Positions 34,447 to 40,353 of a DNA stretch of 40,353 bases are shown here, piece by piece. A model generated the notes under the pieces. That model had not been told where the DNA came from. It saw nothing but the letters and a program-made list of their open reading frames with translations, and searched no databases. The stretch is from Acidobacteriaceae bacterium. Its GTDB lineage: Bacteria; Acidobacteriota; Terriglobia; Terriglobales; Acidobacteriaceae. Positions within the stretch are counted from its first letter, which is position 1. Each line of letters opens with the position of its first letter. Location of the stretch: positions 1-40,353 of the forward strand of contig DAIDGZ010000058.1 of NCBI GenBank assembly GCA_027452125.1. The letters run 5' to 3'. The position numbers and the translations under genes are program-made.

Positions 34447-34495
34447 TCCCCCGGACGGGCCGCCTTGCGCAGGCCCGCCGGGGGATTTCTTTTTT
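34447..34495 (+). terminator. Intrinsic terminator of the beta-barrel gene
   Basis: A long GC-rich stem pairs TCCCCCGGACGGGCC with GGCCCGCCGGGGGA (one bulge) and is followed by TTTCTTTTTT. It starts 34 bases after the stop codon. Confidence 0.9.
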
Positions 34496-34538
34496 GCCTG
34501 AGAGCGCAAGCCTGTTCTGTGCGCAGAGGCCGCCGGCG

Positions 34539-34928
34539 CTACAGGATGCCGATCATGCGCAGCCGCAGCAGACCGCCCGCCAATGCGCCGAAGGGCGTGA
34601 GCCCCACGGCCAGCAGCAGCGCCCAGATGGGCTGGCGGTCCTTGGCCTGCAGGGCGCTGAGCGCGGAAACCGCCAGCACAATGATGCCCAGCACCAGTAC
34701 ATGCTGCAACGGATTGGCCGACGCCACCCAGGCCGTGACGTATCCGCCGGCGGCAGCCGCCAGAAATGAGAAGCCGACGTTGACGAAGGCATAGGCCGGT
34801 GTGCGCTGGCCGGTTTCGCTGGCCCAGCTCGGCACCCGCCACACCAGCAGCGCCGTCATGGCCGCGGCCAGCAGGGCCATGGTGGCAAAGCCCGCCCCCA
34901 GCGCCAGAAATGCATGCAGGGCTACCAC
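34539..34928 (-). CDS. Small four-helix membrane protein of unknown function
   Basis: This 129-residue protein is almost wholly hydrophobic, with about four membrane helices: FLALGAGFATMALLAAAMTALLVW, FVNVGFSFLAAAAGGYVTAWV, VLVLGIIVLAVSALSAL and WALLLAVGLTPFGALAGGLL. I do not recognise a family. The start is GTG 34926-34928, with AGGAGGA 10 bases upstream; this overlaps the preceding gene by seven bases, so the two are co-translated. The product may be a small inner-membrane component working with the upstream helical protein. Confidence 0.65.
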   Translation of the reverse strand: MVALHAFLALGAGFATMALLAAAMTALLVWRVPSWASETGQRTPAYAFVNVGFSFLAAAAGGYVTAWVASANPLQHVLVLGIIVLAVSALSALQAKDRQPIWALLLAVGLTPFGALAGGLLRLRMIGIL

Positions 34929-35290
34929 GGCTTGCGTTCCTCCTGCGTGGGCGAGCCTACCTCGCCGCGTTCGATGCGCTCCAGAAACATGCGCGCCAGC
35001 CGCCGCTCGCCGGGATGGCTTTCGCCATGCATGGAGCAGAGGTCCAGAAACTCATCGCACAAGGCATTGCGCTCTTCCTGCTGGGCAAAGAGGCCTTGCA
35101 GGGCCAGGGCCAGTTCGCGCAGCCGCGCCGCCTCCGGCCAGTTGGCCTCGCCGTCTACGGCGTGCACGGGGTCGGCGAACAGCCCTGTGCGGCCGCGTGC
35201 GCATTCGTCCAGACAGGCCAGCAACTGCTCACGGAAGGCGTGGGCCAGGCCGTCCAACTGGACGGAATCCATTGCATCGCGTGGGTCCAT
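34922..35290 (-). CDS. Helical protein of unknown function
   Basis: This 122-residue protein is predicted to be mostly helical, charged and soluble: AFREQLLACLDECARGR, AARLRELALALQGLFAQQEERNALCDEFLDLC, RRLARMFLERIERGE. I do not recognise a family and no catalytic motif is visible. AAAGGA precedes ATG 35290. It is followed by a small membrane protein gene with a seven-base overlap, so the pair is a two-gene unit. Its reading frame and ribosome site favour a real gene, but antisense ORFs overlap this stretch. Confidence 0.65.
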   Translation of the reverse strand: MDPRDAMDSVQLDGLAHAFREQLLACLDECARGRTGLFADPVHAVDGEANWPEAARLRELALALQGLFAQQEERNALCDEFLDLCSMHGESHPGERRLARMFLERIERGEVGSPTQEERKPW

Positions 35291-35486
35291 GGCGCCTGTC
35301 CTTTCTCTGCGCGGGGCAAGGGGATGGAATCGTCAGAATGGGCGCAACCGCCCGGCAACCGGAGGATGCCCCGGAGGACTGTCACCAGCATGCCTGATTT
35401 GGAAGCGGAAGTCGAGAGCCGGCCAGTGCGGAACGCCGCCGTGCATGACGATCTAAGGCAATTTTTATCATAAGGATAAGGTGCGA

Positions 35487-35504
35487 GGCCGCATGGCTGC
35501 GGCC
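35487..35504 (-). terminator. Possible terminator after the winged-helix regulator gene
   Basis: A 6-bp GGCCGC/GCGGCC stem with a six-base loop lies 29 bases past the regulator stop. On the minus strand it leads into T-rich sequence (TTATCCTTATGATAAAAATT). The stem is short, so confidence is limited. Confidence 0.4.
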
Positions 35505-35532
35505 CCGCTTGAGGAGAGGTTTCCGGGTTCGA

Positions 35533-35838
35533 TCAGGCGCTTTGAATGGCCTCGCCGAGCAGGGTCTTGAGGGCCTGCACGTACTCGGTGAGCGCCGTGC
35601 GGCCGGTCTCGGTCATGCGATAGAGGGTCTGCGGCTTGCGCTGCACAAAGCGCTTCTCGACGGAGACGTAGCCCGCCTCTTCCAGCTTGAGCAACTGGGC
35701 GCCCAGGTTGCCGTCCGTGGAGCCGGTTTTGGCGCGCAGCCAGGTAAACTCCGCCTCTTCGACCCCGGCGAGCAGGGAAAGCAGCGCCAGGCGCAGCTTG
35801 CCGTGGATCACAGGGTTCAGGTCAGGCAGCTCAGGCAT
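35533..35838 (-). CDS. Winged-helix transcriptional regulator
   Basis: This protein of about 101 residues matches the MarR/ArsR-like winged-helix group (Pfam HTH_34 type): NPVIHGKLRLALLSLLAGVEEAEFTWLRAKTGSTDGNLGAQLLKLEEAGYVSVEK, then the wing RKPQTLYRMTETGRTALTEYVQAL. The helix GSTDGNLGAQLLKLEEAG is the recognition helix. ATG 35836-35838 is chosen since family similarity begins there. It overlaps the upstream membrane protein gene by eight bases. It probably regulates the two-gene operon through the palindrome at 36488-36506. Such regulators usually respond to small ligands. Confidence 0.88.
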   Translation of the reverse strand: MPELPDLNPVIHGKLRLALLSLLAGVEEAEFTWLRAKTGSTDGNLGAQLLKLEEAGYVSVEKRFVQRKPQTLYRMTETGRTALTEYVQALKTLLGEAIQSA

Positions 35839-36433
35839 GGACCGCCCCCCGCAGCCTGCGCTGCCCGGAATCCCGCGCCATCCCATAGAAGCCAAAGACG
35901 ATCTGGCAGAGGAAGATGGCGGCGACAAAGGCGATCATGGCCTGGGAGTTCTTGAGAAAACAGGCCGCTGCCGCCGTGGCCAGCCAGACCACAGCGCAGG
36001 CGAACTGGAGCTTCCAGCGCAGGATGAGGCTGGAGGCGAGATTGGCGGCGCCCAGCATGCCCGCGGCGATCGCCACGTACAGCCCCGCATCCGTGAGCCT
36101 ACCGCTGAAGCCCAGGGAGAGCAGCACGACGAACATGGTGATGCCGATGCCCATCCACAGGGAGCCGATGGCGCGGCCCACGGTAGTCCGGGGCTGGACC
36201 CGGGTGCGGCGGCCAGCGAGGATGCAGGTGAGAATGGAGGCGGCGATCATGGTTATTGGCCAGGCCCAGGCGCCGTTGCCCCAGAGGGACCAGCCGATGG
36301 CTACGTAGTAGGCGACGCCCCACAGGACAAAGACCCATCCCCAGCGCTCGGTGGTCCGCCGTCCCTCGGCGATCATGGTTTGAATCAGGTTGACCCGCTC
36401 GCGCAGGTTCATCTCTTCGCGTTCCTCGGTCAT
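35831..36433 (-). CDS. Four- to six-helix membrane protein paired with regulator
   Basis: This 200-residue protein has ATG 36431-36433 and a strong AAGGAGGA upstream. The first 30 residues are charged (MTEEREEMNLRERVNLIQTMIAEGRRTTERW). Hydrophobic helices follow: WVFVLWGVAYYVAIGWSLW, ITMIAASILTCILAG, IGSLWMGIGITMFVVLLSLGFS, LYVAIAAGMLGAANLA, FACAVVWLATAAAACFL and AMIAFVAAIFLCQIVFGFYGM. I recognise no catalytic family. It precedes the winged-helix regulator with an eight-base overlap. This is a common arrangement of a membrane protein of unknown role with its own repressor. Confidence 0.82.
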   Translation of the reverse strand: MTEEREEMNLRERVNLIQTMIAEGRRTTERWGWVFVLWGVAYYVAIGWSLWGNGAWAWPITMIAASILTCILAGRRTRVQPRTTVGRAIGSLWMGIGITMFVVLLSLGFSGRLTDAGLYVAIAAGMLGAANLASSLILRWKLQFACAVVWLATAAAACFLKNSQAMIAFVAAIFLCQIVFGFYGMARDSGQRRLRGAVHA

Positions 36434-36487
36434 GGTGTTGTCCTCCTTGTGGACACTCCGTATGGGCTGGAATTCTTCAACGAAGAG

Positions 36488-36517
36488 TACTCTATAAAAT
36501 AGAGTAAATGATGTCAA
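36488..36517 (-). promoter_or_regulatory. Promoter with a perfect palindrome inside
   Basis: On the minus strand TTGACA (36512-36517) is followed by TATAGA after 15 bases or TAGAGT after 17. Between and over these lies a perfect 19-base palindrome, TACTCTAT-AAA-ATAGAGTA (36488-36506). The placement would let a bound dimer block RNA polymerase. It drives the membrane protein/regulator operon; the start codon is 55 bases downstream. Confidence 0.75.
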
Positions 36518-36780
36518 GAGAATTTTTAAACGGCTGCGTGGGGGAGGGGAGATCCTGCGGCTGTTTTGGGTATATGGGGGAGGCGATTCGCGGCTGCGGT
36601 CAACCCTCCTTTCTCCGGAAGATGCGGATATCCATCATGGATGGAACCACTTGCCACCGCGCCGGCGATTGCAGAAAATTTCCGGTGTGCCTCGTATCCT
36701 TGCATCAGGACGCTGCATGTTCCCGGCGCGGCGTGGGTGGTTGCCGGGATCGTTCCAAAGGCTCAGGATGCGGCAATGAA

Positions 36781-36834
36781 CAGCATTTTCCTCGATAAAA
36801 TCTGCGTTTTCTGCAGAAATACACGTAGTTTTCT
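36781..36834 (-). repeat. Dispersed intergenic element, copy B
   Basis: This 54-base segment is the inverted partner of 15829-15883. The strongest block is TTTTATCGAGGAAAATGCTG, read on the minus strand, and GTGTATTT is also shared. Confidence 0.7.
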
Positions 36835-36970
36835 ACATGGTTTTTGCCGGCAGGGAAGTTTATAAATCTATCATTCAAAGATATTTATTTCAGTTTTTGT
36901 CGCCGGGGAACAGGCAAAAAGGCCAGCCCCCCACCCCCCGGCCCACGCCGCTTTCGCCTCCCCGCGCAGT

Positions 36971-39031
36971 TCAGCGATGGGATTGGGCGAAGACGGCGAG
37001 TTCCTCGTGTACCTGCTGGAGTACGCTGGGCCAGTCCTCCGGCCGAGGCTGGCGGAAGAGGCGCATCGTCGGGTACCAGGGGGTGGTGGCCGCCTGTTCC
37101 ATCCACCGCCAGTCGGCCAGGTGCGGGAGCAGCAGCCAGACGGGCTTGCCCATGGCGGCGGCCAGATGCGGGATGCAGGTGTCGGTGGAGAGCACCAGGT
37201 CGAGCGTGGCCATGAGCGCGGCGGTCTCGGCCAGGTCGCGGTCGCGGCTGCACGCGTCGACGAGCGACACCTCCCCGGGCAGCGCGGCGAGCTGATCCGC
37301 AGCTTCGCCTTTTTGCAAAGAAAACCAGGTAATGCCCGGGGTGCGCAGCAGGGGCAGCAACTGCCGCAGGCGCATGGAGCGCTGCGCATCCGCCTTGTAG
37401 CGGGGATTGCCGGCCCAGGCCAGCCCAACCCGAAGACCTGCCGCCGCAAAGGCCGCGCGCTTCCCGGCAACCTGCTGCGGCTCGGCGGCAAGGTAGGCGC
37501 CGGGCCAGGGCACAGTGTCCACCGTGGTGCGGAAGACGGCGGGCAGGCTGAGCAGAGGACACTCCAACTGGAACGGGGGAGGCTCGCTCCCCAGTGCGCA
37601 GACCGTGGCCAGCCCGGCGCGGACTACGGCGAGGGAGCGCAACAGGCGCGCCGTGGCCGGCTGTACCTGCAGGAGTGGACGGCCACCCCGGGCTGCCACC
37701 AGCGCGGCATAGCGGCAGAACTGGAGGGTGTCACCCAGGCCCTGCTCGGCATGCAGCAGGATAGTCTGGCCGCGAAGCTCCTGCCCCTGCCAGCGGGGCT
37801 GGGCAAAGCGGCGCGGCATGCGGTGCACCTCGCGGAAGCGCCAGCGGGCTTCGTAGCCGGCCCACCCCGGCTCCCAGTGGCCGAGCCGCAGCCGCGTGAG
37901 GGCCAGGTTGTAGGCGGCGCCGGGGCTGTGGAGATCGTGGGCGGCGGCCTGCTCGTGGGCGCGCAGGGCCTCGTCCATGCGGCCCAGGTCGAGCAGCGAG
38001 TTGCCGCGGTTGGAGGCTGCCGAGGGGCTGCCCAGCGCTTCAGCCTGCTCAAAGACCGCGACGGCCTCGGCAAAGCGGCGTTCCGTGTGCAGGAGGATGC
38101 CGTGCATGTTGACGGCCTCGGGGTGCTGGGGATCGCGGGCGAGGGCCCAGCGCAGCCAGGCGCGGGCGCCTGCGAGGTCGGCGGTGGCGGCGCAGAACTG
38201 GCACCAGGCCAACTGCGTCTCCAGCAGATCGGGATCGAGGGCAAAGGCGCGGCCGAGGTGGGCGGCAGCTTCGTCGTGCCGCTGCTGCTCGCGGTGGAGG
38301 AGGGCGAGATTGATCCACCCGGCGATGAGGTCAGGGCGCAGCTTGACGGCGCGGCGCAGGGCCGCCTCGGCAAAGACCTCACTGCCGGATTCGCGGAGCA
38401 GGCAGCCGAGGTTGAGCCAGGCGGCGGCGAAGTCGGGCCGCAGGGCGAGGGAGCGGCGGTAGCGGGTCTCGGCCAGGGCGGTGTGGCCCAGACGGCTGAG
38501 CACGTAGCCGGCGGCGAACTCGGCCTCGGCCAGGCCGGGATGCAGTGCGAGAGCCTGCTCGTAGCGGAGGAGGGCAGCATCATTGCGGCCCTGAAGGGCG
38601 AGGGCGTTGCCCAGGCCCATGATGGCGCTGACCATGCCGGGCTGGCGGCGCAGGGCGAGGGCAAACTCCTCGACGGCTTCAGCAGGACGGCGGGTGGCCA
38701 GCATCAGCTCTCCCAGACCGAGGTGCGCAAGCGGGTCCATGCCGTCGCAGCGCAGCGCCTCGCGATACGCCTGCTCCGCCTGGTCGAGTTGCCCGGCGGC
38801 CTTGAGCGCCTGACCGAGTGCCACCCAGGCGGCGGGCAGCAGCGGCGCGGTGGCGACGCCAGCCTGGGCCATGGTGACGGCTGCCTCTGGCTGGTGGCTG
38901 GCCAGCGCGACAAGGCTCATGCCGATGAGGGCTGCGGGATGGCAGGGGTTGCGCGCCAGTACGGACTGGTAGCCCAGCGCGACCTGCGCGAGCTGGCCCG
39001 GATCCTGCGGCATGTACGCGAGCGGCTGCAT
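36971..39031 (-). CDS. TPR protein with C-terminal GT-B-like glycosyltransferase domain
   Basis: This 686-residue protein has a string of TPR-like helical repeats over about residues 1-440 (for example AWVALGQALKAAGQLDQAEQ, HLGLGELMLATRRPAEAVE, AWLNLGCLLRESG). A C-terminal domain follows, with ILLHAEQGLGDTLQFCRYAALVAARGG, VGLAWAGNPRYKAD, ITWFSLQKGEAADQL and LVLSTDTCIPHLAAAMGKPVWLLLP. The last elements match heptosyltransferase-like (GT9/GT41-type) nucleotide-sugar sites. The likely role is glycosyl transfer onto a protein or surface glycan. ATG 39029-39031 with GGGAGGGG upstream is chosen. A GT2 gene lies upstream on the same strand, 140 bases away. Confidence 0.82.
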   Translation of the reverse strand: MQPLAYMPQDPGQLAQVALGYQSVLARNPCHPAALIGMSLVALASHQPEAAVTMAQAGVATAPLLPAAWVALGQALKAAGQLDQAEQAYREALRCDGMDPLAHLGLGELMLATRRPAEAVEEFALALRRQPGMVSAIMGLGNALALQGRNDAALLRYEQALALHPGLAEAEFAAGYVLSRLGHTALAETRYRRSLALRPDFAAAWLNLGCLLRESGSEVFAEAALRRAVKLRPDLIAGWINLALLHREQQRHDEAAAHLGRAFALDPDLLETQLAWCQFCAATADLAGARAWLRWALARDPQHPEAVNMHGILLHTERRFAEAVAVFEQAEALGSPSAASNRGNSLLDLGRMDEALRAHEQAAAHDLHSPGAAYNLALTRLRLGHWEPGWAGYEARWRFREVHRMPRRFAQPRWQGQELRGQTILLHAEQGLGDTLQFCRYAALVAARGGRPLLQVQPATARLLRSLAVVRAGLATVCALGSEPPPFQLECPLLSLPAVFRTTVDTVPWPGAYLAAEPQQVAGKRAAFAAAGLRVGLAWAGNPRYKADAQRSMRLRQLLPLLRTPGITWFSLQKGEAADQLAALPGEVSLVDACSRDRDLAETAALMATLDLVLSTDTCIPHLAAAMGKPVWLLLPHLADWRWMEQAATTPWYPTMRLFRQPRPEDWPSVLQQVHEELAVFAQSHR

Positions 39032-39171
39032 GGCTGCGGGCCCCCTCCCACCGGGACCGTAAGCCGGAGCGAGCCAGAGAAGGAACGAAAAACGGCCGGA
39101 GGGTGCAGAAATGTCCGCGGATTTTTCCCGATTGCGCGAACGTTCCGAAGTGGAACGATTACGGGAGGCGG

Positions 39172-40143
39172 CTACTGGGTGCGGTTTTGCCAGTTGGTCT
39201 GGCGCTCGGGGCGGAGGCGGCCTTTGGCCTGATTGAAGGCGACGATCCAGGGAACGGCGACGGAGAAGGCCAGCCGAGCCGCAAGAGCCGCAGGACCGAA
39301 GCGGAGGACGTAGCGGCCGTCGCGGTGGAAGGCGTACCAGATCTCGATGGCGAGGATGGCGGTGAGCGGCCACAGCGTAAGCGGGATGAGGACGAGGGCC
39401 GCGGCCTGGCCGAGGCAGCGCAGGGCGTTGCGCAGCATGCGCGACCAGCGGACGCCGGCTATGCCGTCACTGGCAGCGTAGCGGGCCATTTGGCGAGCTG
39501 CGCTGCGGAAGCTGTTGCCGGGGCGATAGATGGCCTTGGCATTGGGGATGAAGGCCGGGCGGGTGAGGCGGCGGGCTTCCATGTCAAACAGCGTGTCTTC
39601 AGCAAAGGTGACATGCTCAGGAAATCCGCCGATGTGCTCCCACAGCGCGCGGGTGAAGGCCATGGAGCGGGCGGTGCAGGACTTGGTGGGTTCATTGGGG
39701 GTGAGCTTGATGCTGAAGAAGGGCGCCGAGGCGACATCCCACAGCGTGGCGTGGGCGGGGTCAAGGCAGGTGCCACCGAGGGCGTACTCGGCCTGTCCGG
39801 CGGCGAGTGGTGCAGTCAGATTGGCCAGCCAGTCGGGGGCATAGGTGCAGCCTGCGTCGGCGCAGGCGATGAGCGGCGAAGCGGCGGCGCGGATGGCGAC
39901 GTTACGGCCCCGGGATATGGGGCCGATGGAATAGCGGAGGCTGCACGATTCGTCGCGGATGGCCACCAGGCGGGGATCGCGGGCCTGGGCAGCTGTGAGC
40001 CACTCCCACGTGCCATCGGTGGAGCCACCATCGACCACGACCACCTGGGCCGGCGGGGGCTGCTGCGCGAGCAGGCTGGAGACGCCGCGGGCAATCTCGC
40101 CGGCCTCGTTCAGGACAGTCATGATGACGCTCACCGGCTGCAT
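39172..40143 (-). CDS. Family 2 glycosyltransferase
   Basis: This 323-residue protein is a GT-A fold glycosyltransferase: VSVIMTVLNEAGEIARGVSSLLAQ, VVVVDGGSTDGTWEWL, RGRNVAIRAAASPLIACADAGCTY (metal-binding DxG/DxD position), GGFPEHVTFAEDTLFDMEARR (catalytic ED) and a C-terminal membrane-binding region from about 245 (ALVLIPLTLWPLTAILAIEIWYA). It should transfer a sugar from a nucleotide donor at the inner membrane, in exopolysaccharide or protein glycosylation. ATG 40141-40143 lacks a visible ribosome site, so the exact start is less certain. The TPR-glycosyltransferase follows downstream. Confidence 0.9.
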   Translation of the reverse strand: MQPVSVIMTVLNEAGEIARGVSSLLAQQPPPAQVVVVDGGSTDGTWEWLTAAQARDPRLVAIRDESCSLRYSIGPISRGRNVAIRAAASPLIACADAGCTYAPDWLANLTAPLAAGQAEYALGGTCLDPAHATLWDVASAPFFSIKLTPNEPTKSCTARSMAFTRALWEHIGGFPEHVTFAEDTLFDMEARRLTRPAFIPNAKAIYRPGNSFRSAARQMARYAASDGIAGVRWSRMLRNALRCLGQAAALVLIPLTLWPLTAILAIEIWYAFHRDGRYVLRFGPAALAARLAFSVAVPWIVAFNQAKGRLRPERQTNWQNRTQ

Positions 40144-40262
40144 GGGTTGAGTCTAGAGCATGGCCGCAAGCCGCGTCGACGGCTGGCGGGAATGTGGCTA
40201 GGGTGTATCGACATATAGGGGTGGTCATGGTTGCGAGAGAAAATCGGACCAGACACCGGGGT

Positions 40263-40301
40263 CCCCACGGACGGGTCTTTGTCTGTGGGGTGGAGACAAA
40301 G
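40263..40301. repeat. Overlapping alternative hairpins near window end
   Basis: One stem pairs CCCCACGGAC (40263-40272) with GTCTGTGGGG (40281-40290). A second, mutually exclusive stem pairs CTTTGTCT (40277-40284) with AGACAAAG (40294-40301). No gene is visible between 40144 and the window end. The sequence may be a dispersed palindromic element or a regulatory leader for a gene outside the window. Confidence 0.5.
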
Positions 40302-40353
40302 CCGAGCCCGAAGGCTGTGGTGGGCCACCGTCGAGGGCGAGAATGCAGTATGG

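Larger units (their letters stand above)
36434..36970. other. 537-bp intergenic region with promoter, dispersed element and AT-rich stretch
   Basis: No gene is supported. It holds the promoter/operator of the membrane protein operon (36488-36517), copy B of the dispersed element (36781-36834), an AT-rich stretch to about 36900, and a C-rich run (36927-36944) that is G-rich on the minus strand, just after the TPR-glycosyltransferase gene. Confidence 0.6.

Noticed and set aside
36977-39232. 751-codon plus-strand ORF opposite the TPR-glycosyltransferase
   Set aside because: Its composition is typical of a reverse-frame shadow, and the minus-strand protein has clear TPR and glycosyltransferase motifs.

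Overview
The window reads as chromosomal DNA of a GC-rich bacterium. The most likely group is Acidobacteriota, of the Acidobacteriaceae/Terriglobia type. That placement is inferred from the combination of genes: a secretin with a C-terminal cohesin-like domain beside two pseudopilins, an Ig-like/beta-propeller lipoprotein, an RNase E/G with a very long acidic insert, tandem heptamer arrays and dispersed intergenic palindromes. No 16S rRNA or other decisive marker is present. I see no rRNA or tRNA genes, no insertion sequence and no CRISPR array.

Layout. 1-5805 is all on the minus strand. In transcription order it holds a secretin-cohesin protein, two type II secretion/type IV pilus-like pseudopilins, a truncated urocanase-like protein, a PAS-GGDEF protein with a degenerate signature, and motA cut by the window edge. 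Divergent from it are smpB and pepA (6002-8128, plus). A strong bidirectional terminator separates these from nusB and a VOC-lumazine synthase fusion (8215-9497, minus). A large cell-surface lipoprotein and an S9 prolyl-oligopeptidase follow (9622-14405, minus). rpmB (plus) has a recognisable promoter and terminator. ridA and msrB form a small minus-strand operon.

15675-18233 is an accessory-looking block. An ArsR-type repressor, an AHSA1/SRPBCC protein and a DinB-fold protein (16447-17876) sit between two direct copies of an ~80-bp palindromic repeat. Next come panB-panC (minus), a polysaccharide deacetylase (plus), a CopG-type antitoxin/BrnT toxin pair with a perfect operator-like inverted repeat, and an aldehyde dehydrogenase (minus).

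23407-29810 is the elongasome cluster mreB-mreC-mreD-mrdA(PBP2)-rodA. An abnormal 362-bp spacer between mreB and mreC is bounded by inverted heptamer arrays. It is followed by the RNase E/G gene (30386-33268) and an outer-membrane beta-barrel protein. After 34500 the minus strand carries two small genes of unknown function, a membrane protein plus winged-helix regulator operon with a palindrome inside its promoter, a TPR-glycosyltransferase protein and a family 2 glycosyltransferase.

The strongest items for follow-up are the VOC-RibH fusion, the secretin-cohesin fusion, the urocanase remnant, the repeat-flanked ArsR/AHSA1/DinB module, the mreB-mreC spacer and the palindrome-controlled membrane protein/regulator operon. 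Several strand-opposite ORFs longer than 300 codons are GC-driven shadows and are not annotated.
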